NCBI RefSeq assembly: GCF_000454065.1
Contig: NZ_KE695650.1
Coordinates: forward strand, 554,866-618,865
DNA: 64,000 nucleotides
Origin: Brevibacillus thermoruber 423
Lineage (GTDB): Bacteria; Bacillota; Bacilli; Brevibacillales; Brevibacillaceae
Direction: 5' to 3'
The notes beneath the pieces are model-generated. The model saw only the letters and a list, made by a program, of their open reading frames with translations, was not told the origin of the DNA and searched no databases. Position 1 is the first letter of the stretch. The number at the start of each line of letters is the position of its first letter. Positions 52,817-61,741 of this stretch are shown in pieces. Made by a program: the position numbers and the translations under genes.

Positions 52817-53630
52817 ACCATGTGCCGGGCAGCGGCTAACGCCCCAACAGTTGGCGAGAAACAGCCGGATGCTGTCGGTGATCATCCCGGTCAGCAATGA
52901 GGAAAAGACAATCGGAGCGGTGCTGCGGCAGGTGGAACGCCTGCGGCCCAAGGAAATCATCGTGATCGTCAACGGCTGCCGCGACCATACGCTGGAGGTG
53001 GTCTGCAGCCATCCGGTCACCTGTGTGGTCTATCCGTTTGTGTTGGGACACGACGTCGGGAGGGCCGTCGGCGCAGGGGAAGCCAGCGGAGAGGTCCTGC
53101 TGTTTGCAGACGGCGACATCGTCGTGCCCGCAGAGACGCTGCAGTCGTTTGCAAACGCCTGCTATCGGGGGGCGGACATCGCGCTGAACAACGCCAATCC
53201 GTTCTTCCGCCAGTCAGCCAAGCTGGACGCGGTCGCGATGGCGACATCCTATCTCAACCAGATGCTGTCCCGCCCCGACCTGCGCTGCTCGTCCCTGAGC
53301 GCCGTACCGCATGCGATGAAACAGAGCGCCGCTGCGGCGCTTGGCTACGAGAGCCTGATGGTTCCGCCGAAAGCGCTGGCGATGGCCATCACCAACGGTC
53401 TGGTCGTCGTTCAGGCGGAGAGCGTCAACGTGTTTCGCCGGAAACCTTCCCCCCGCATTCAGGAACTGATCCTGGGCGATCACCTCGAAGCGATCCAGTA
53501 CGTGCAGCGCGTGAAGAAGTCAGACCGGATGTACTTTGCCGACCAGTTCCGGCGGCGGGACGTGTTTCCGCACGTGGAGAAGGCGCGGTTCGTCAGCGAC
53601 CGGCATGTCATACTTCCGTTCGGGCCGTAA
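52752..53630 (+). CDS. Glycosyltransferase family 2, second of a tandem pair
   Basis: This 292-residue paralogue of the previous gene has LSVIIPVSNEEKTIGAVL, VLGHDVGRAVGAGEASGEVL, LFADGDIVVPA and SSLSAVPHAMKQ aligning with the first copy. It has an extra N-terminal basic stretch of about 40 residues encoded in the overlap with the first gene. ATG 52752 (or GTG 52749) follows GGGGGAG; an internal start at ATG 52870 (MLSVIIPV) is the alternative and would remove the overlap. Both members are probably cotranscribed and act in one pathway. Confidence 0.78.
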   Translation: MVEKPSKRLCTKPGPKRVVRARPCAGQRLTPQQLARNSRMLSVIIPVSNEEKTIGAVLRQVERLRPKEIIVIVNGCRDHTLEVVCSHPVTCVVYPFVLGHDVGRAVGAGEASGEVLLFADGDIVVPAETLQSFANACYRGADIALNNANPFFRQSAKLDAVAMATSYLNQMLSRPDLRCSSLSAVPHAMKQSAAAALGYESLMVPPKALAMAITNGLVVVQAESVNVFRRKPSPRIQELILGDHLEAIQYVQRVKKSDRMYFADQFRRRDVFPHVEKARFVSDRHVILPFGP

Positions 53631-53816
53631 GGAAAACGGTTCGTGTGCCGAAAACACCGTTGTCATCTCACCAGGGTGGCAGCGGTGTTTTTCGCGCGAA
53701 ACGGTCGTCGTCAGGCTTGGATGGGGTAGAGCGGTCGGACAAGCTTTGCTATTCGGTTCGTTTGTAGTACGATTACTTCGTAGGACATTATGGAGAAGAA
53801 AAGGGGCAGATGTTTC

Positions 53817-54524
53817 ATGAGCATTCATATCGGAGCAAAGGCGAACGAGATTGCGGAAACCATCCTGTTGCCCGGCGACCCGCTGCGGGCCAAATACATC
53901 GCGGAAACGTTCCTCGAAGATGCCGTGTGCTACAACAACGTCCGCGGCATGCTGGGCTTTACCGGTACATATAAAGGAAAGCGGGTGTCCGTACAGGGGA
54001 CCGGCATGGGCGTGCCGTCCATCTCCATCTACATCCACGAGCTGATGGAGGAGTACGGCGTGCAAAACCTGATCCGCGTCGGGACCTGCGGCGCCATCCA
54101 GGAAGACATCAAGGTGCGCGACGTGATCATCGCCATGGCGGCGTCCACCGATTCGCAGGCGAACCGGCTGCGCTTCCAGCAGATCGATTTTGCGCCGACG
54201 GCCAATTTTGACCTGCTGCACAAGGCATACCAGGCCGCCGTTGACCGCAATCTGCCCGTGAAAGTAGGCAACGTGTTCACCAGCGACACGTTCTATCAGG
54301 AAAGCCTGGACCTGTACAAAAAACTGGCCAGCTATCAGGTGCTGGCGGTGGAAATGGAGACGGCCGCCCTCTACACGCTGGCCGCCAAATTCAACCGCAA
54401 TGCCCTGTCCATCCTGACCGTCAGCGACCACATCCTCACCGGCGAAGCGACCTCCGCCGAAGAACGGCAGACCACGTTCAACGCGATGATCGAAGTGGCT
54501 CTGGATGCGGCGCTGCTGCGGTAA
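53817..54524 (+). CDS. deoD: Purine-nucleoside phosphorylase DeoD
   Basis: This 235-residue hexameric-type phosphorylase cleaves purine nucleosides with phosphate. Family features are [44 protein letters not shown], and the catalytic [15 protein letters not shown] and [13 protein letters not shown] 53817 matches the family start, and AAAAGGGG lies about ten bases upstream. It stands alone between the glycosyltransferase pair and the scarred region, with a terminator after it. It marks the last ordinary chromosomal gene before the accessory block. Confidence 0.95.
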   Translation: MSIHIGAKANEIAETILLPGDPLRAKYIAETFLEDAVCYNNVRGMLGFTGTYKGKRVSVQGTGMGVPSISIYIHELMEEYGVQNLIRVGTCGAIQEDIKVRDVIIAMAASTDSQANRLRFQQIDFAPTANFDLLHKAYQAAVDRNLPVKVGNVFTSDTFYQESLDLYKKLASYQVLAVEMETAALYTLAAKFNRNALSILTVSDHILTGEATSAEERQTTFNAMIEVALDAALLR

Positions 54525-54551
54525 CATGCGGTAACAATCGAAAAAAACCTA

Positions 54552-54587
54552 CATCCGCAGGCATATTTGTCTGCGGATGATCTTTTG
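54552..54587 (+). terminator. Intrinsic terminator of deoD
   Basis: CATCCGCAG pairs with CTGCGGATG (54552-54560 and 54571-54579), followed by ATCTTTT. Confidence 0.85.
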
Positions 54588-54697
54588 GGAAAACATCATC
54601 TGATTGGCTTGTGCGATTGGATATGCAGATGGAGATGTTATTTCAGGCATCTGACCCTCGGCGTGCACTGAATACCGGGGGTTGAGGATCGGTTTCC

Positions 54698-54728
<31 letters not shown>

Positions 54729-54895
54729 TATAAAACAATTCGAATTTCGTTACAGGCTGGCGGTTCAATGGGATCTTGTCTAGCGGCACAAACATACTGG
54801 CATTCCGCGACAAAACAAATTTTACATTAGTTTTGCGAAGCGAACATACTGACAATCAGGTGGAACATGCATGTTATAACCAGCCTTGTTAAAGG

Positions 54896-54917
54896 AAAAT
54901 TAAAGTCTTTAGACTGA
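54896..54917 (+). repeat. Diverged copy of the 20-bp repeat
   Basis: This run matches the repeat unit at 61740-61800 over its whole length, except for one extra T in each half and one or two substitutions. In both places GTTCAATAAG follows downstream (54986 here, 61832 there). Confidence 0.5.
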
Positions 54918-55140
54918 TGTCTGGCGACGCCAGATTCCTAACCATCACGACTAGCGACACAAAAATTCTTGCCTGATTGCCGGTGGTTCAATAAGAAAAA
55001 ACGCCGGCAGCCGGTCAATAATTATATTCGATCCATCCTTTATATCCATCTTTGGACATTTCACCATCTCTCATACAGATGAATGTACCAGATATATAAA
55101 TATATAAGATAATAAGGTTGCAGGAGGCATAATTTTCTCG

Positions 55141-55209
55141 GTGGAGGATGGGCTGACGAGGTTACTATTGTTTTTCATTTCAGTTCATGAAATTGCTGTT
55201 TTATGAACT
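55141..55209 (+). CDS. Possible 22-residue hydrophobic peptide
   Basis: GTG 55141 (or ATG 55148 in another frame) lies 13 bases after AGGAGG (55122-55127), and an AT-rich -10-like run (TATAAG/ATAATA) is just upstream. The frame gives a short peptide with LLLFFISVHEIAVL and stops inside the hairpin of a terminator. The parts resemble a small toxin or leader unit, but each is weak. Confidence 0.2.
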
Positions 55210-55220
55210 GAAATTTTTAT
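55177..55220 (+). terminator. Strong hairpin terminator
   Basis: A perfect 12-bp stem (55177-55188 with 55203-55214) with a 14-base loop is followed by TTTTATT. No clear gene precedes it. Confidence 0.7.
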
Positions 55221-55276
55221 TAATCCCTAATTCGTTCGATTTGTGAGTTTGGACTACTAACATCTGATACCAAAGG

Positions 55277-55510
55277 TCATGTTACATTGCTTCCATGCGT
55301 ATCCATTGGTGCGTCTTTCTCGTCAATCGTCAGCAGCAGGCAGGCAATCTCGTGTAACGAGCTTTTCACCGCCCGAACCGGATCCGGATGAGCTCCGGCC
55401 GCACAGATGAGATTCACTCCCTTTTGCTTCCTGTTTTTCGCCAGCGTCCAAACGCTTGGAATCCCGTACTCCATCGTCGAGTTAAACACATACACATCAT
55501 ATCCCGTCAC
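55277..55510 (-). pseudogene. Fragment of a YcaO cyclodehydratase gene
   Basis: The minus-strand frame encodes TGYDVYVFNSTMEYGIPSVW and then LICAAGAHPDPVRAVKSSLH EIACLL. This is the YcaO core run seen in azoline-forming (SagD-type) cyclodehydratases, where GAHxDPxRA is the ATP-site helix. Only about 77 residues remain of a domain near 400. Upstream the similarity fades and shifts frame near 55530-55560; downstream it ends at a stop. It is a dead piece of a peptide-modification gene. No precursor or other modification gene is seen. Confidence 0.65.
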
Positions 55511-55613
55511 CGCGCGCAGACGTCGATCATCAACCGTAATAAATGTCTTTCTAGCAAGATGCCTATGTCATTTTGGATAATAGCTGCTTAACCCACCCGC
55601 TCAGAGAACACAA

Positions 55614-55638
55614 CAAAAAAACCGCCGAGCAGGCGGTC
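55614..55638 (-). terminator. Terminator of the minus-strand catabolic operon
   Basis: ACCGCC/GGCGGT arms with a five-base loop are followed on the minus strand by at least six T. It lies 160 bases beyond the quinone oxidoreductase stop. Confidence 0.8.
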
Positions 55639-55686
55639 TCATCCGATGGACTTCCTTGTTCGCGGGATACAACCAGCTGCGCGCTT

Positions 55687-55780
55687 TCATTGCGTCAACA
55701 ATGCGTTTCTTCCTTTTGCCCTCCCCAAAATCAACGGTTTCCCAGTGACGACGCCGGGGGAACACTGATATCTTCTATTC
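55687..55780 (-). pseudogene. Short glutamate dehydrogenase-like fragment
   Basis: A minus-strand frame ending at 55687 reads SPGVVTGKPLILGRAKGRNA. In Glu/Leu/Phe dehydrogenases the run is VTGKPLELGGSxGRNEATG, so this is probably a piece of such a gene. About 25 residues remain, followed by a stop. Confidence 0.4.
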
Positions 55781-55796
55781 ATGCCCCGTGTCTTCA

Positions 55797-56771
55797 TTAC
55801 GGAATTAAAACAACCTTGCCTGTTGTCTGACGCCCTTCCAGCAGTTCATGAGCTCTTTTCGCTTCCGTTAACGGCACTCTTTCTCCAATGATCACTTGCA
55901 ATTTCCTCTCCTCCACGTAGTCAAGCAGCTGCTTCACACTCTCCCTGTACAAGACCGGATGCTGAAGAATGCGCGGCAGCCAGAATCCCACTACGCTCGT
56001 ATTCCGATGCATAAGTACAGAAGGATCAAACTGGGTTGTTTCTGCGCCCGCTCTACCGTAATAGACAAGTCGCCCGAACGTTGCCAGGCATGTTACACTT
56101 TTCGCAAAATGTTCTCCCCCTACCATTTCCAACACGATATCGACACCTCTGCCTCTTGTCAGCTCCATCACCTGATCGTTCCAATTCGACTCCGAATAAT
56201 TCACCCCGGCATCGGCTCCCAGTGAACGAGCCAGTTTCAATTTGTCCGAACGGCTTGCCGCAGCGATCACGTGCCCCGCTCCCATCAGTTTCGCCAACTG
56301 AACAGCCAGCGTTCCGACTCCTCCTGCTGCCGCGTGAACCAATACGGATTCCCCTTGAACCAGCTGCCCTGACGTCTTCAAGACATGGTAGGCGGTCAGC
56401 CCCTGAAGCAATAAGGCAGCTGCCTGGTCAAAATCCACTCCATCCGGTATGGGATGAATCTGATGTTCAGGAAGAGCCACATACTCTGCATAGCATCCGT
56501 TTTCGGTCAAGGCGACGACGCGGTCCCCCACCTTATATTGGGTGACCTCAGGTGAAACCTCTGCAATGACACCGGCAACTTCCGAACCGGGGATGTAAGG
56601 GAGCGGGGTTTTCGCCAAATATTGATTGCGGCGGCGCATTGTGTCCGCAAAGTTTACTCCTGCCGCTTTGACTTGTACCAACACTGTCCCTGGTTTTCCT
56701 GTCGGAACGGGAACATCGACTGTTTGCAATACTTCAGGACTTCCATACTCACGAAATTGAATGGCTTTCAT
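55797..56771 (-). CDS. NADPH:quinone oxidoreductase-like enzyme (MDR family)
   Basis: This is a 324-residue medium-chain reductase. The N-terminal GroES-like half has IPGSEVAGVI, and the Rossmann half has AAAGGVGTLAVQLAKLMGA. No zinc-binding cysteine set is present, as in QOR/crotonyl-CoA reductase relatives. It could reduce quinones or an enoyl-CoA in the pathway of the three upstream genes. It is the last gene of the operon. AAGGGGGATG lies before the ATG. A terminator follows at 55614-55638. Confidence 0.85.
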   Translation of the reverse strand: MKAIQFREYGSPEVLQTVDVPVPTGKPGTVLVQVKAAGVNFADTMRRRNQYLAKTPLPYIPGSEVAGVIAEVSPEVTQYKVGDRVVALTENGCYAEYVALPEHQIHPIPDGVDFDQAAALLLQGLTAYHVLKTSGQLVQGESVLVHAAAGGVGTLAVQLAKLMGAGHVIAAASRSDKLKLARSLGADAGVNYSESNWNDQVMELTRGRGVDIVLEMVGGEHFAKSVTCLATFGRLVYYGRAGAETTQFDPSVLMHRNTSVVGFWLPRILQHPVLYRESVKQLLDYVEERKLQVIIGERVPLTEAKRAHELLEGRQTTGKVVLIP

Positions 56772-56852
56772 CCGTTTTCATCCCCCTTTATGAAGATACG
56801 TGATTCCTACTCTGTTAGGATCCACGGCTGCCTCCCTTTTTCGGTGATTTCG

Positions 56853-57641
56853 TTATTCCCCGCGGAATTCCGGGTTCCGTTTTTCAAGAAAGGCCTCAAT
56901 TCCTTCCTTTACATCTTGGGTCCCGAAACAGAATGTTATGGAGGAATACTCTTGTTTCAACAATGTGACAAGATCGGTTTCCAGGCTTTGCACGAGGAGT
57001 CGTTTCGAAAGCGTCTGCGCAATCGGAGGACCACTGGCCAATTGTCTGGCAAATTCCATGACGCGCTCATGAAATTCTTCATCAGGGAATACGTCGTTAA
57101 CCAGCCCGATTCGTTGGGCTTCATCAGGATATACGTCGCGGCCGGTGAAGATCATCTCTGCAGCCCTTGTGAGCCCGACCAACCGGGGCAAAAAGTAGCT
57201 CATCCCCGCGTCAGGACTTAACCCTCGTCTGATGTACCCGGCAGTCACTCTCGCACGATCGGACATAAAGCGCAAATCGCATGCAAGTGCCAGGGCAAAT
57301 CCCGCCCCCGCTGCCACTCCGTTTATCGCGGCAATCACGGGTTTATCGCAGTGAACGATCCCCAGTGATTGTCGGCCTACCCACCCGAGGTCGTCCAACC
57401 GTCTGTGACGGGAGCTGCCGGACGCACTCCTCTTCTCCAGATCGGCCAAATCAAGCCCTGTGCAAAACGCGCGTCCCTTACCTGTTATCACGACGACGCG
57501 AACGTCATCGTCAGCCGATGCCTCTGTCAAGACCCTTTCGATCTCCGAACGAAGAGGATCATTGAGTGCATTCAGGCGCTCGGGACGATTCAGGGTTAAC
57601 GTTCGCACGCCATTTTGTGTATCGATTACAAGTTCTTCCAT
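56853..57641 (-). CDS. Enoyl-CoA hydratase/isomerase
   Basis: This is a 262-residue crotonase-fold enzyme. The oxyanion-hole segments GKGRAFCTGLDL and NGVAAGAGFALALACDLRF are present, with the acidic site region AGYIRRGLSPDAGMSYFLP. It resembles PaaG/PaaF-type hydratases of phenylacetate and fatty acid breakdown. The start at 57641 follows GGAGGAG; the frame extends upstream without a ribosome binding site and overlaps the SDR gene. It acts on the CoA thioesters made by the acyl-CoA synthetase of the same operon. Confidence 0.88.
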   Translation of the reverse strand: MEELVIDTQNGVRTLTLNRPERLNALNDPLRSEIERVLTEASADDDVRVVVITGKGRAFCTGLDLADLEKRSASGSSRHRRLDDLGWVGRQSLGIVHCDKPVIAAINGVAAGAGFALALACDLRFMSDRARVTAGYIRRGLSPDAGMSYFLPRLVGLTRAAEMIFTGRDVYPDEAQRIGLVNDVFPDEEFHERVMEFARQLASGPPIAQTLSKRLLVQSLETDLVTLLKQEYSSITFCFGTQDVKEGIEAFLEKRNPEFRGE

Positions 57642-57672
57642 ATCGACTCCTCCAGTGAAGTGTTGGGATTCC

Positions 57673-58446
57673 TTATATCGCAGTAATCCCTCCGTCAACA
57701 GCAAGTACCTGCCCTGTGACGTAAGCGGAAGCATCGGATGCAAAGTACAAGGCGGCTCCCTTCAGGTCGTGTTCCCCTCCATAACGCCGCATGGGAGTGC
57801 GTTCAAGGAGTTGATCCCCAAACTTCTGAAGGAGGCCGGAAGTCATTTTACTCGGAAAGAAACCAGGTGCTATCGCATTGACTGTCACACCCTGCCGCGC
57901 CCATTTTATGGCTAAATCACGTGTAAATGAAATCACTGCCCCTTTGCTCGCGTTATAACCGATTGCATTCATATAGCGAGGATCGCTGCCAACCAAACCG
58001 GCGACGGAAGCAATGTTCACAATTCGACCGTATTGCCGTGCCACCATTTCACGACCAACTGCTTGCGACATTAAAAACAATCCCGTTACGTTTACTTGTA
58101 AAATTTGATTGAATTTTTCGAGCGGGTATTCCTCGACAGGGGCACCCCACGAGATCCCGGCGTTATTGACCAAGATGTCAATCTTGCCAAATGCGTTTTT
58201 GGTTTCCTCCACTACGCGTTGTACATCTTCCGGATCCGTGACGTCACACGCAAGCGACAGGCTCTGCCTGCCTACTCCTTTGATTTTTTCAGCCACCTCG
58301 TCACAGGCTTCTTTTTTCCGCGAGCAGACGACGACAGCAGCGCCGGCTTCTGCCAGCCCCATCGCAACTTGTTCACCGAGACCGCGTCCGCCTCCCGTTA
58401 CGATCGCGACTTTTCCGTCAAGATGAAAAAGATCGTGAACATGCAT
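57673..58446 (-). CDS. Short-chain dehydrogenase/reductase
   Basis: This is a 257-residue classical SDR. The nucleotide motif TGGGRGLG, the structural NNAG, the catalytic serine region IASVAG and YNASKG (Tyr and Lys) are all present, and it ends with the SDR run GQVLAVDGGITA. In this operon it may oxidise a 3-hydroxyacyl-CoA, but it may act on another alcohol. GGGGGATGG lies before ATG 58446. It is 31 bases upstream of the hydratase gene. Confidence 0.87.
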   Translation of the reverse strand: MHVHDLFHLDGKVAIVTGGGRGLGEQVAMGLAEAGAAVVVCSRKKEACDEVAEKIKGVGRQSLSLACDVTDPEDVQRVVEETKNAFGKIDILVNNAGISWGAPVEEYPLEKFNQILQVNVTGLFLMSQAVGREMVARQYGRIVNIASVAGLVGSDPRYMNAIGYNASKGAVISFTRDLAIKWARQGVTVNAIAPGFFPSKMTSGLLQKFGDQLLERTPMRRYGGEHDLKGAALYFASDASAYVTGQVLAVDGGITAI

Positions 58447-58532
58447 GAAACCATCCCCCTAGTCGTTCTCATCCAACACTCTTCAACAGCAGCGCCGATC
58501 TTTCCGAATGAAGTTCCTTTCCTCCACGAACT

Positions 58533-60155
58533 TCACTCTGTCCGTCCAACGGATTTCTGCTTCGCCACCACTTCTTCCACCAAAGATCTGCGCAAAATTT
58601 TGCCAACCGCGGTTTTCGGCATCCGATCCCTGAATTCAACCGATCGTGGAACCTTATACTTGGCCAGGCGTGCGGAGCACCAATCGATGATCTCTTTTTC
58701 TGTAACAGGCATCTCGTTCTTCGGTACGATCACCGCCATGACGGTCTCTCCCCGGTAGGGATCGGGAATGCCAAACACACAGGCTTCCGCGACGGCCGGA
58801 TGCTGATAGATGACTTCCTCCACTTCGATGGGAAAAATATTGTAACCGCTCGCAATGATCATCTCTTTCTTTCTGCCCACGATGTAGAAGTAGCCTTCCT
58901 CATCCATCGTGGCGATATCTCCGGTATAGAGCCATCCGTCCCGCAAAACGGCAGCGGTTTCCTCCTGATTTTTCCAGTATCCTTTCATCACCTGGGGGCC
59001 TTTGATGATCAATTCCCCCGGCTCTCCGGGCGGCAGTTCGACCGTTCCCGTCTCCAGATCGACCACCTTGCAATCCGTATTCGGGAGCGGCAGTCCGATG
59101 CTGCCCGGCTTTCTTTTTCCGTGGATCGGATTGCGGTGGGTAATGGGGGCAGCTTCAGATAACCCGTATCCCTCGATGATACGCGCCCCCGTTTTCCGTT
59201 CGAACTCGCGCATCACCTCGACCGGCATCGGTGCCGACCCGCTGTTGCATACCTTGAATGAGTCAAGGCCGATGGTTTCCGCATCGGGATGCTGCAGCAA
59301 GGCGATGTACATGGTGGGAACCCCCGGGAAAAAGGTGGGGCGGTATTTGCGGATGACCTCCAGTGTGTGATTCGCATCAAACCGGCGGAGACAGATGATG
59401 GTGGCTGCCCCGTACACGGCGATGTTCATGGCACCGGTCATCCCGTACACGTGAAAGAAAGGGGACACGCTTAGAATGCGCTCGCCGGGCCGCTCGAACA
59501 CCCCGTCGGAATATGCAAAGCTTTGCAAGACATTGCTGACGAGATTGTAATGCGTCAACATGACTCCTTTCGATCTGCCGGTGGTTCCTCCCGTATATTG
59601 GAGAACGGCGATATCTTCCCGTGGGTCGATTTCCACGGAAGGAGGTTTGGATGATACAGCGGCTATTTCTTCATAATAGCCGTACTCGCCCTCATGGGAA
59701 GCCCCTTCGACGAAAATCAGCGTCAGTTTTGCATCCCATCCGATTAACGCCAGTTTCTGCTTTTGTTCCCGATGGCCAATGAATGCCGTTGCTTCCGAAT
59801 CTTCCAACAGATAGGCCAACTCGGACTGCTGGTACATCGGGTTGACCTGGACGAGAATGCCGCCCAGGCGCTGAATGGCATAGTAGGAGACGATATACTC
59901 CAGACAATTGGGCAGCATCACTGCGATCCGGTCGCCTTTGCGCAGCCCCAGACGATACAGGACGGCAGCAAACCGATCCACGATCCGCTGTAATTCTGCG
60001 TAGGTCACGTTCTTTTCTCCATCGATCACGGCAAGCTGTTCCGGATATTCCCGCGCTGTCCGTGCCAGGAGATCATACAAGCAGATATGCGGAAGCTCGA
60101 TGTTCACGGGAACCCCTTTTGGATAAAATGCGTACCACGGCCTGTTCACATCCAT
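58533..60155 (-). CDS. Acyl-CoA synthetase (long-chain/aryl type, FadD-like)
   Basis: This is a 540-residue ANL adenylating enzyme. The P-loop-like run is YTGGTTGRSKGVMLTH, followed by GYGLSEAAPITHRNP, the hinge DIATMDEEGYFYIVGRKKEMI and the catalytic lysine in PKTAVGKILRR. It activates a fatty or aromatic acid as CoA thioester, the entry step of the operon. It is the first gene; two palindromes lie 120-200 bases upstream. GAGGGGCG precedes ATG 60155. The substrate cannot be fixed from sequence. Confidence 0.9.
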   Translation of the reverse strand: MDVNRPWYAFYPKGVPVNIELPHICLYDLLARTAREYPEQLAVIDGEKNVTYAELQRIVDRFAAVLYRLGLRKGDRIAVMLPNCLEYIVSYYAIQRLGGILVQVNPMYQQSELAYLLEDSEATAFIGHREQKQKLALIGWDAKLTLIFVEGASHEGEYGYYEEIAAVSSKPPSVEIDPREDIAVLQYTGGTTGRSKGVMLTHYNLVSNVLQSFAYSDGVFERPGERILSVSPFFHVYGMTGAMNIAVYGAATIICLRRFDANHTLEVIRKYRPTFFPGVPTMYIALLQHPDAETIGLDSFKVCNSGSAPMPVEVMREFERKTGARIIEGYGLSEAAPITHRNPIHGKRKPGSIGLPLPNTDCKVVDLETGTVELPPGEPGELIIKGPQVMKGYWKNQEETAAVLRDGWLYTGDIATMDEEGYFYIVGRKKEMIIASGYNIFPIEVEEVIYQHPAVAEACVFGIPDPYRGETVMAVIVPKNEMPVTEKEIIDWCSARLAKYKVPRSVEFRDRMPKTAVGKILRRSLVEEVVAKQKSVGRTE

Positions 60156-60278
60156 CGCCCCTCTTCCTTTCCAGCCGACCTTCTATTCGCCCCAGCCAGC
60201 CCTTGATGGCTTGTGTTGCACCATTCCTTTTGCAAGTTCCGCTCCAGGCTGATTTCACCGGTTGACGTTCAGTCCATC

Positions 60279-60294
60279 GATTCAAAAATGAATC
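60279..60294. promoter_or_regulatory. Palindrome upstream of the acyl-CoA operon
   Basis: GATTCA AAAA TGAATC is a perfect inverted repeat 124 bases before the acyl-CoA synthetase start. It resembles operators of TetR-type regulators of fatty acid use (FadR-like), which have ATGAAT half-sites. Confidence 0.5.
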
Positions 60295-60342
60295 AAGCAG
60301 ATGTACAGTCGCTGGTTTTCCGCGATTCTTTTTTGCTTGCGT

Positions 60343-60356
60343 GATTCAAATTTGAT
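60343..60356. promoter_or_regulatory. Second related palindrome
   Basis: GATTCAAATTTGAT contains the perfect palindrome TCAAATTTGA and shares the GATTCA half-site with the palindrome at 60279. Two sites about 64 bases apart suggest cooperative control. Confidence 0.4.
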
Positions 60357-60390
60357 TTGCGAGGCCTCTTACGTCGCAAAGCAGACAAAA

Positions 60391-60420
60391 AAAGAAGGCC
60401 CTTCATTAAAAGCGCCTTCT
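60391..60420 (-). terminator. Minus-strand terminator
   Basis: AGAAGGC/GCCTTCT arms (60393-60399 and 60414-60420) are followed on the minus strand by seven T. It ends the unit of the 62-residue gene and the ATPase remnant and separates it from the acyl-CoA operon. Confidence 0.7.
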
Positions 60421-60630
60421 CTCAATGACAACTGGATGCTTGCGGCCGGTACTTGTTTTTTAAAGCGACTCAATCGACCCGACCGTGAACAACATGCCGG
60501 AATCAAACGCAAATCAGAGGGCAGGAACGATGGTGCTGCCCTCTGCCCCATTCATCCGCAACGGTTTGCCGGAGGTGCCTTTTCGTAACAGCCGTCCCCC
60601 TGCCAACCGCTCTGCCCACGGCGGTGCCCC

Positions 60631-60819
60631 TCATCGAAACAGCTTGGTCACCGAGACAAAGGAAAGAAGATTCAACTTCGACTCCTTCCCGCTTCTTTTG
60701 ACCAAGCTGAAAAACGCATGCAGAAAATCTTCCCATTTCTTCCCGACCATGATCTTGTTGTCGGCGTTCCGGCTCACCACCAGGGCGGCTCCGACAATCA
60801 TCCTTTCGAGATGTTTCAT
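60631..60819 (-). CDS. Small basic protein (62 aa), unknown
   Basis: The start at 60819 has a strong AAAGGAGGAG on the minus strand. The product starts MKHLERMIVGAALVVSRNAD and continues with KKWEDFLHAFFSLVKR. It has one short hydrophobic stretch and many Lys/Arg. I do not recognise it. It directly follows the P-type ATPase remnant in the same direction and may have belonged to that metal-transport unit. It is intact as far as can be seen. Confidence 0.5.
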   Translation of the reverse strand: MKHLERMIVGAALVVSRNADNKIMVGKKWEDFLHAFFSLVKRSGKESKLNLLSFVSVTKLFR

Positions 60820-60893
60820 GGTGCCTCTCCTCCTTTACGCAATGCATTACGCAATGTGAAGTCGGGATTGTTGCGGAACAGGCGCAGCCCCTG

Positions 60894-61741
60894 TCAAGGC
60901 CGCAATGAATCGGCTTTGACAGGAAGCTGACCGTTCCCCCTACGGCAAGAACCTGCACGATCTGATGAAGCTGCAGCGGTGCGGTATGGAACAGGCGGGC
61001 CAGCGCTGGAACATAGAGGACGGAAAGCAGTGCCAGCCAGGAGATTCCCAACGCACCGATGAAAAACTTGTCCTTGATCCACTGCCTGAAATGCTGCCCG
61101 TTTTCCTGCCTCCACGAGAAGGTTTGCATCAATTGTTTTCAGTTCGCTTATGGGGAAACGTCGTGCCTGCATCGGGTAGGAGTCTGCCTGCGTGATCAGC
61201 AGATGTCTCCCTTGCGATGACAGGTCTAGGTCTGGTTGAAAGTCGTTCTCCGGGAGAACATCCCATCCGTGCCCGGCAAGCTCGTCCTCGTCAATCTCCA
61301 GCGTATTGCGCAAAAACGAAACCTTGATGGAAGGAAACGTCTGCTGGATGTTGCGCAGCGTGTGTCCCTCGCGTTTGAGCTGAATCGGACATCGGCTCAC
61401 AATCAGACCGATGCATTTTCCTTGACGGCCCACGAAAGTCACGGTACAGCCTTTTTTGGCTTGTCGTTTGGCCTCCAATTCATACGGCTGGCAGTCCACC
61501 TGCCGCTTTTGCATGAACAGTTTGGAGCCGAACATAGGTCTGCCCGTTAATCACTCCTGTTACGCCGTCTTCCTGTTCCTCCTCATGAAAAGCGGTGCGT
61601 TTGGTTCGTCCCAGATGCTCAGCCTTGTGGACGACCTTTTCCCGCAGAGGATGGGAGGTCTTCTCCAAAAGGCTGGCGGTCAAACACCACAGCTTGTCTT
61701 CCTCACCCGCTGTGATACAGGAAAGGTCCCCTTCTGTCCGC
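60894..61741 (-). pseudogene. P-type ATPase pseudogene, truncated and frameshifted
   Basis: Read on the minus strand from 61741, three frames in turn give parts of a cation P-type ATPase. The nucleotide domain comes first (TASLLEKTSHPLREKVVHKA, INGQTYV), then FGSKLFMQKRQ and KKGCTVTFVGRQGKCIGLIV. After another frame change near 61120 the C-terminal spans follow, with LYVPALARLFHTAPLQLHQI. Frame changes lie near 61530 and 61120. The DKTGT region and everything before it are missing at the left edge of the tandem repeats, and no TGD or GDGxND motif survives. It is dead. Confidence 0.7.

Noticed and set aside
55277..55510. Intact small YcaO gene
   Set aside because: YcaO domains need about 400 residues. 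Only a central run remains and the flanks shift frame.
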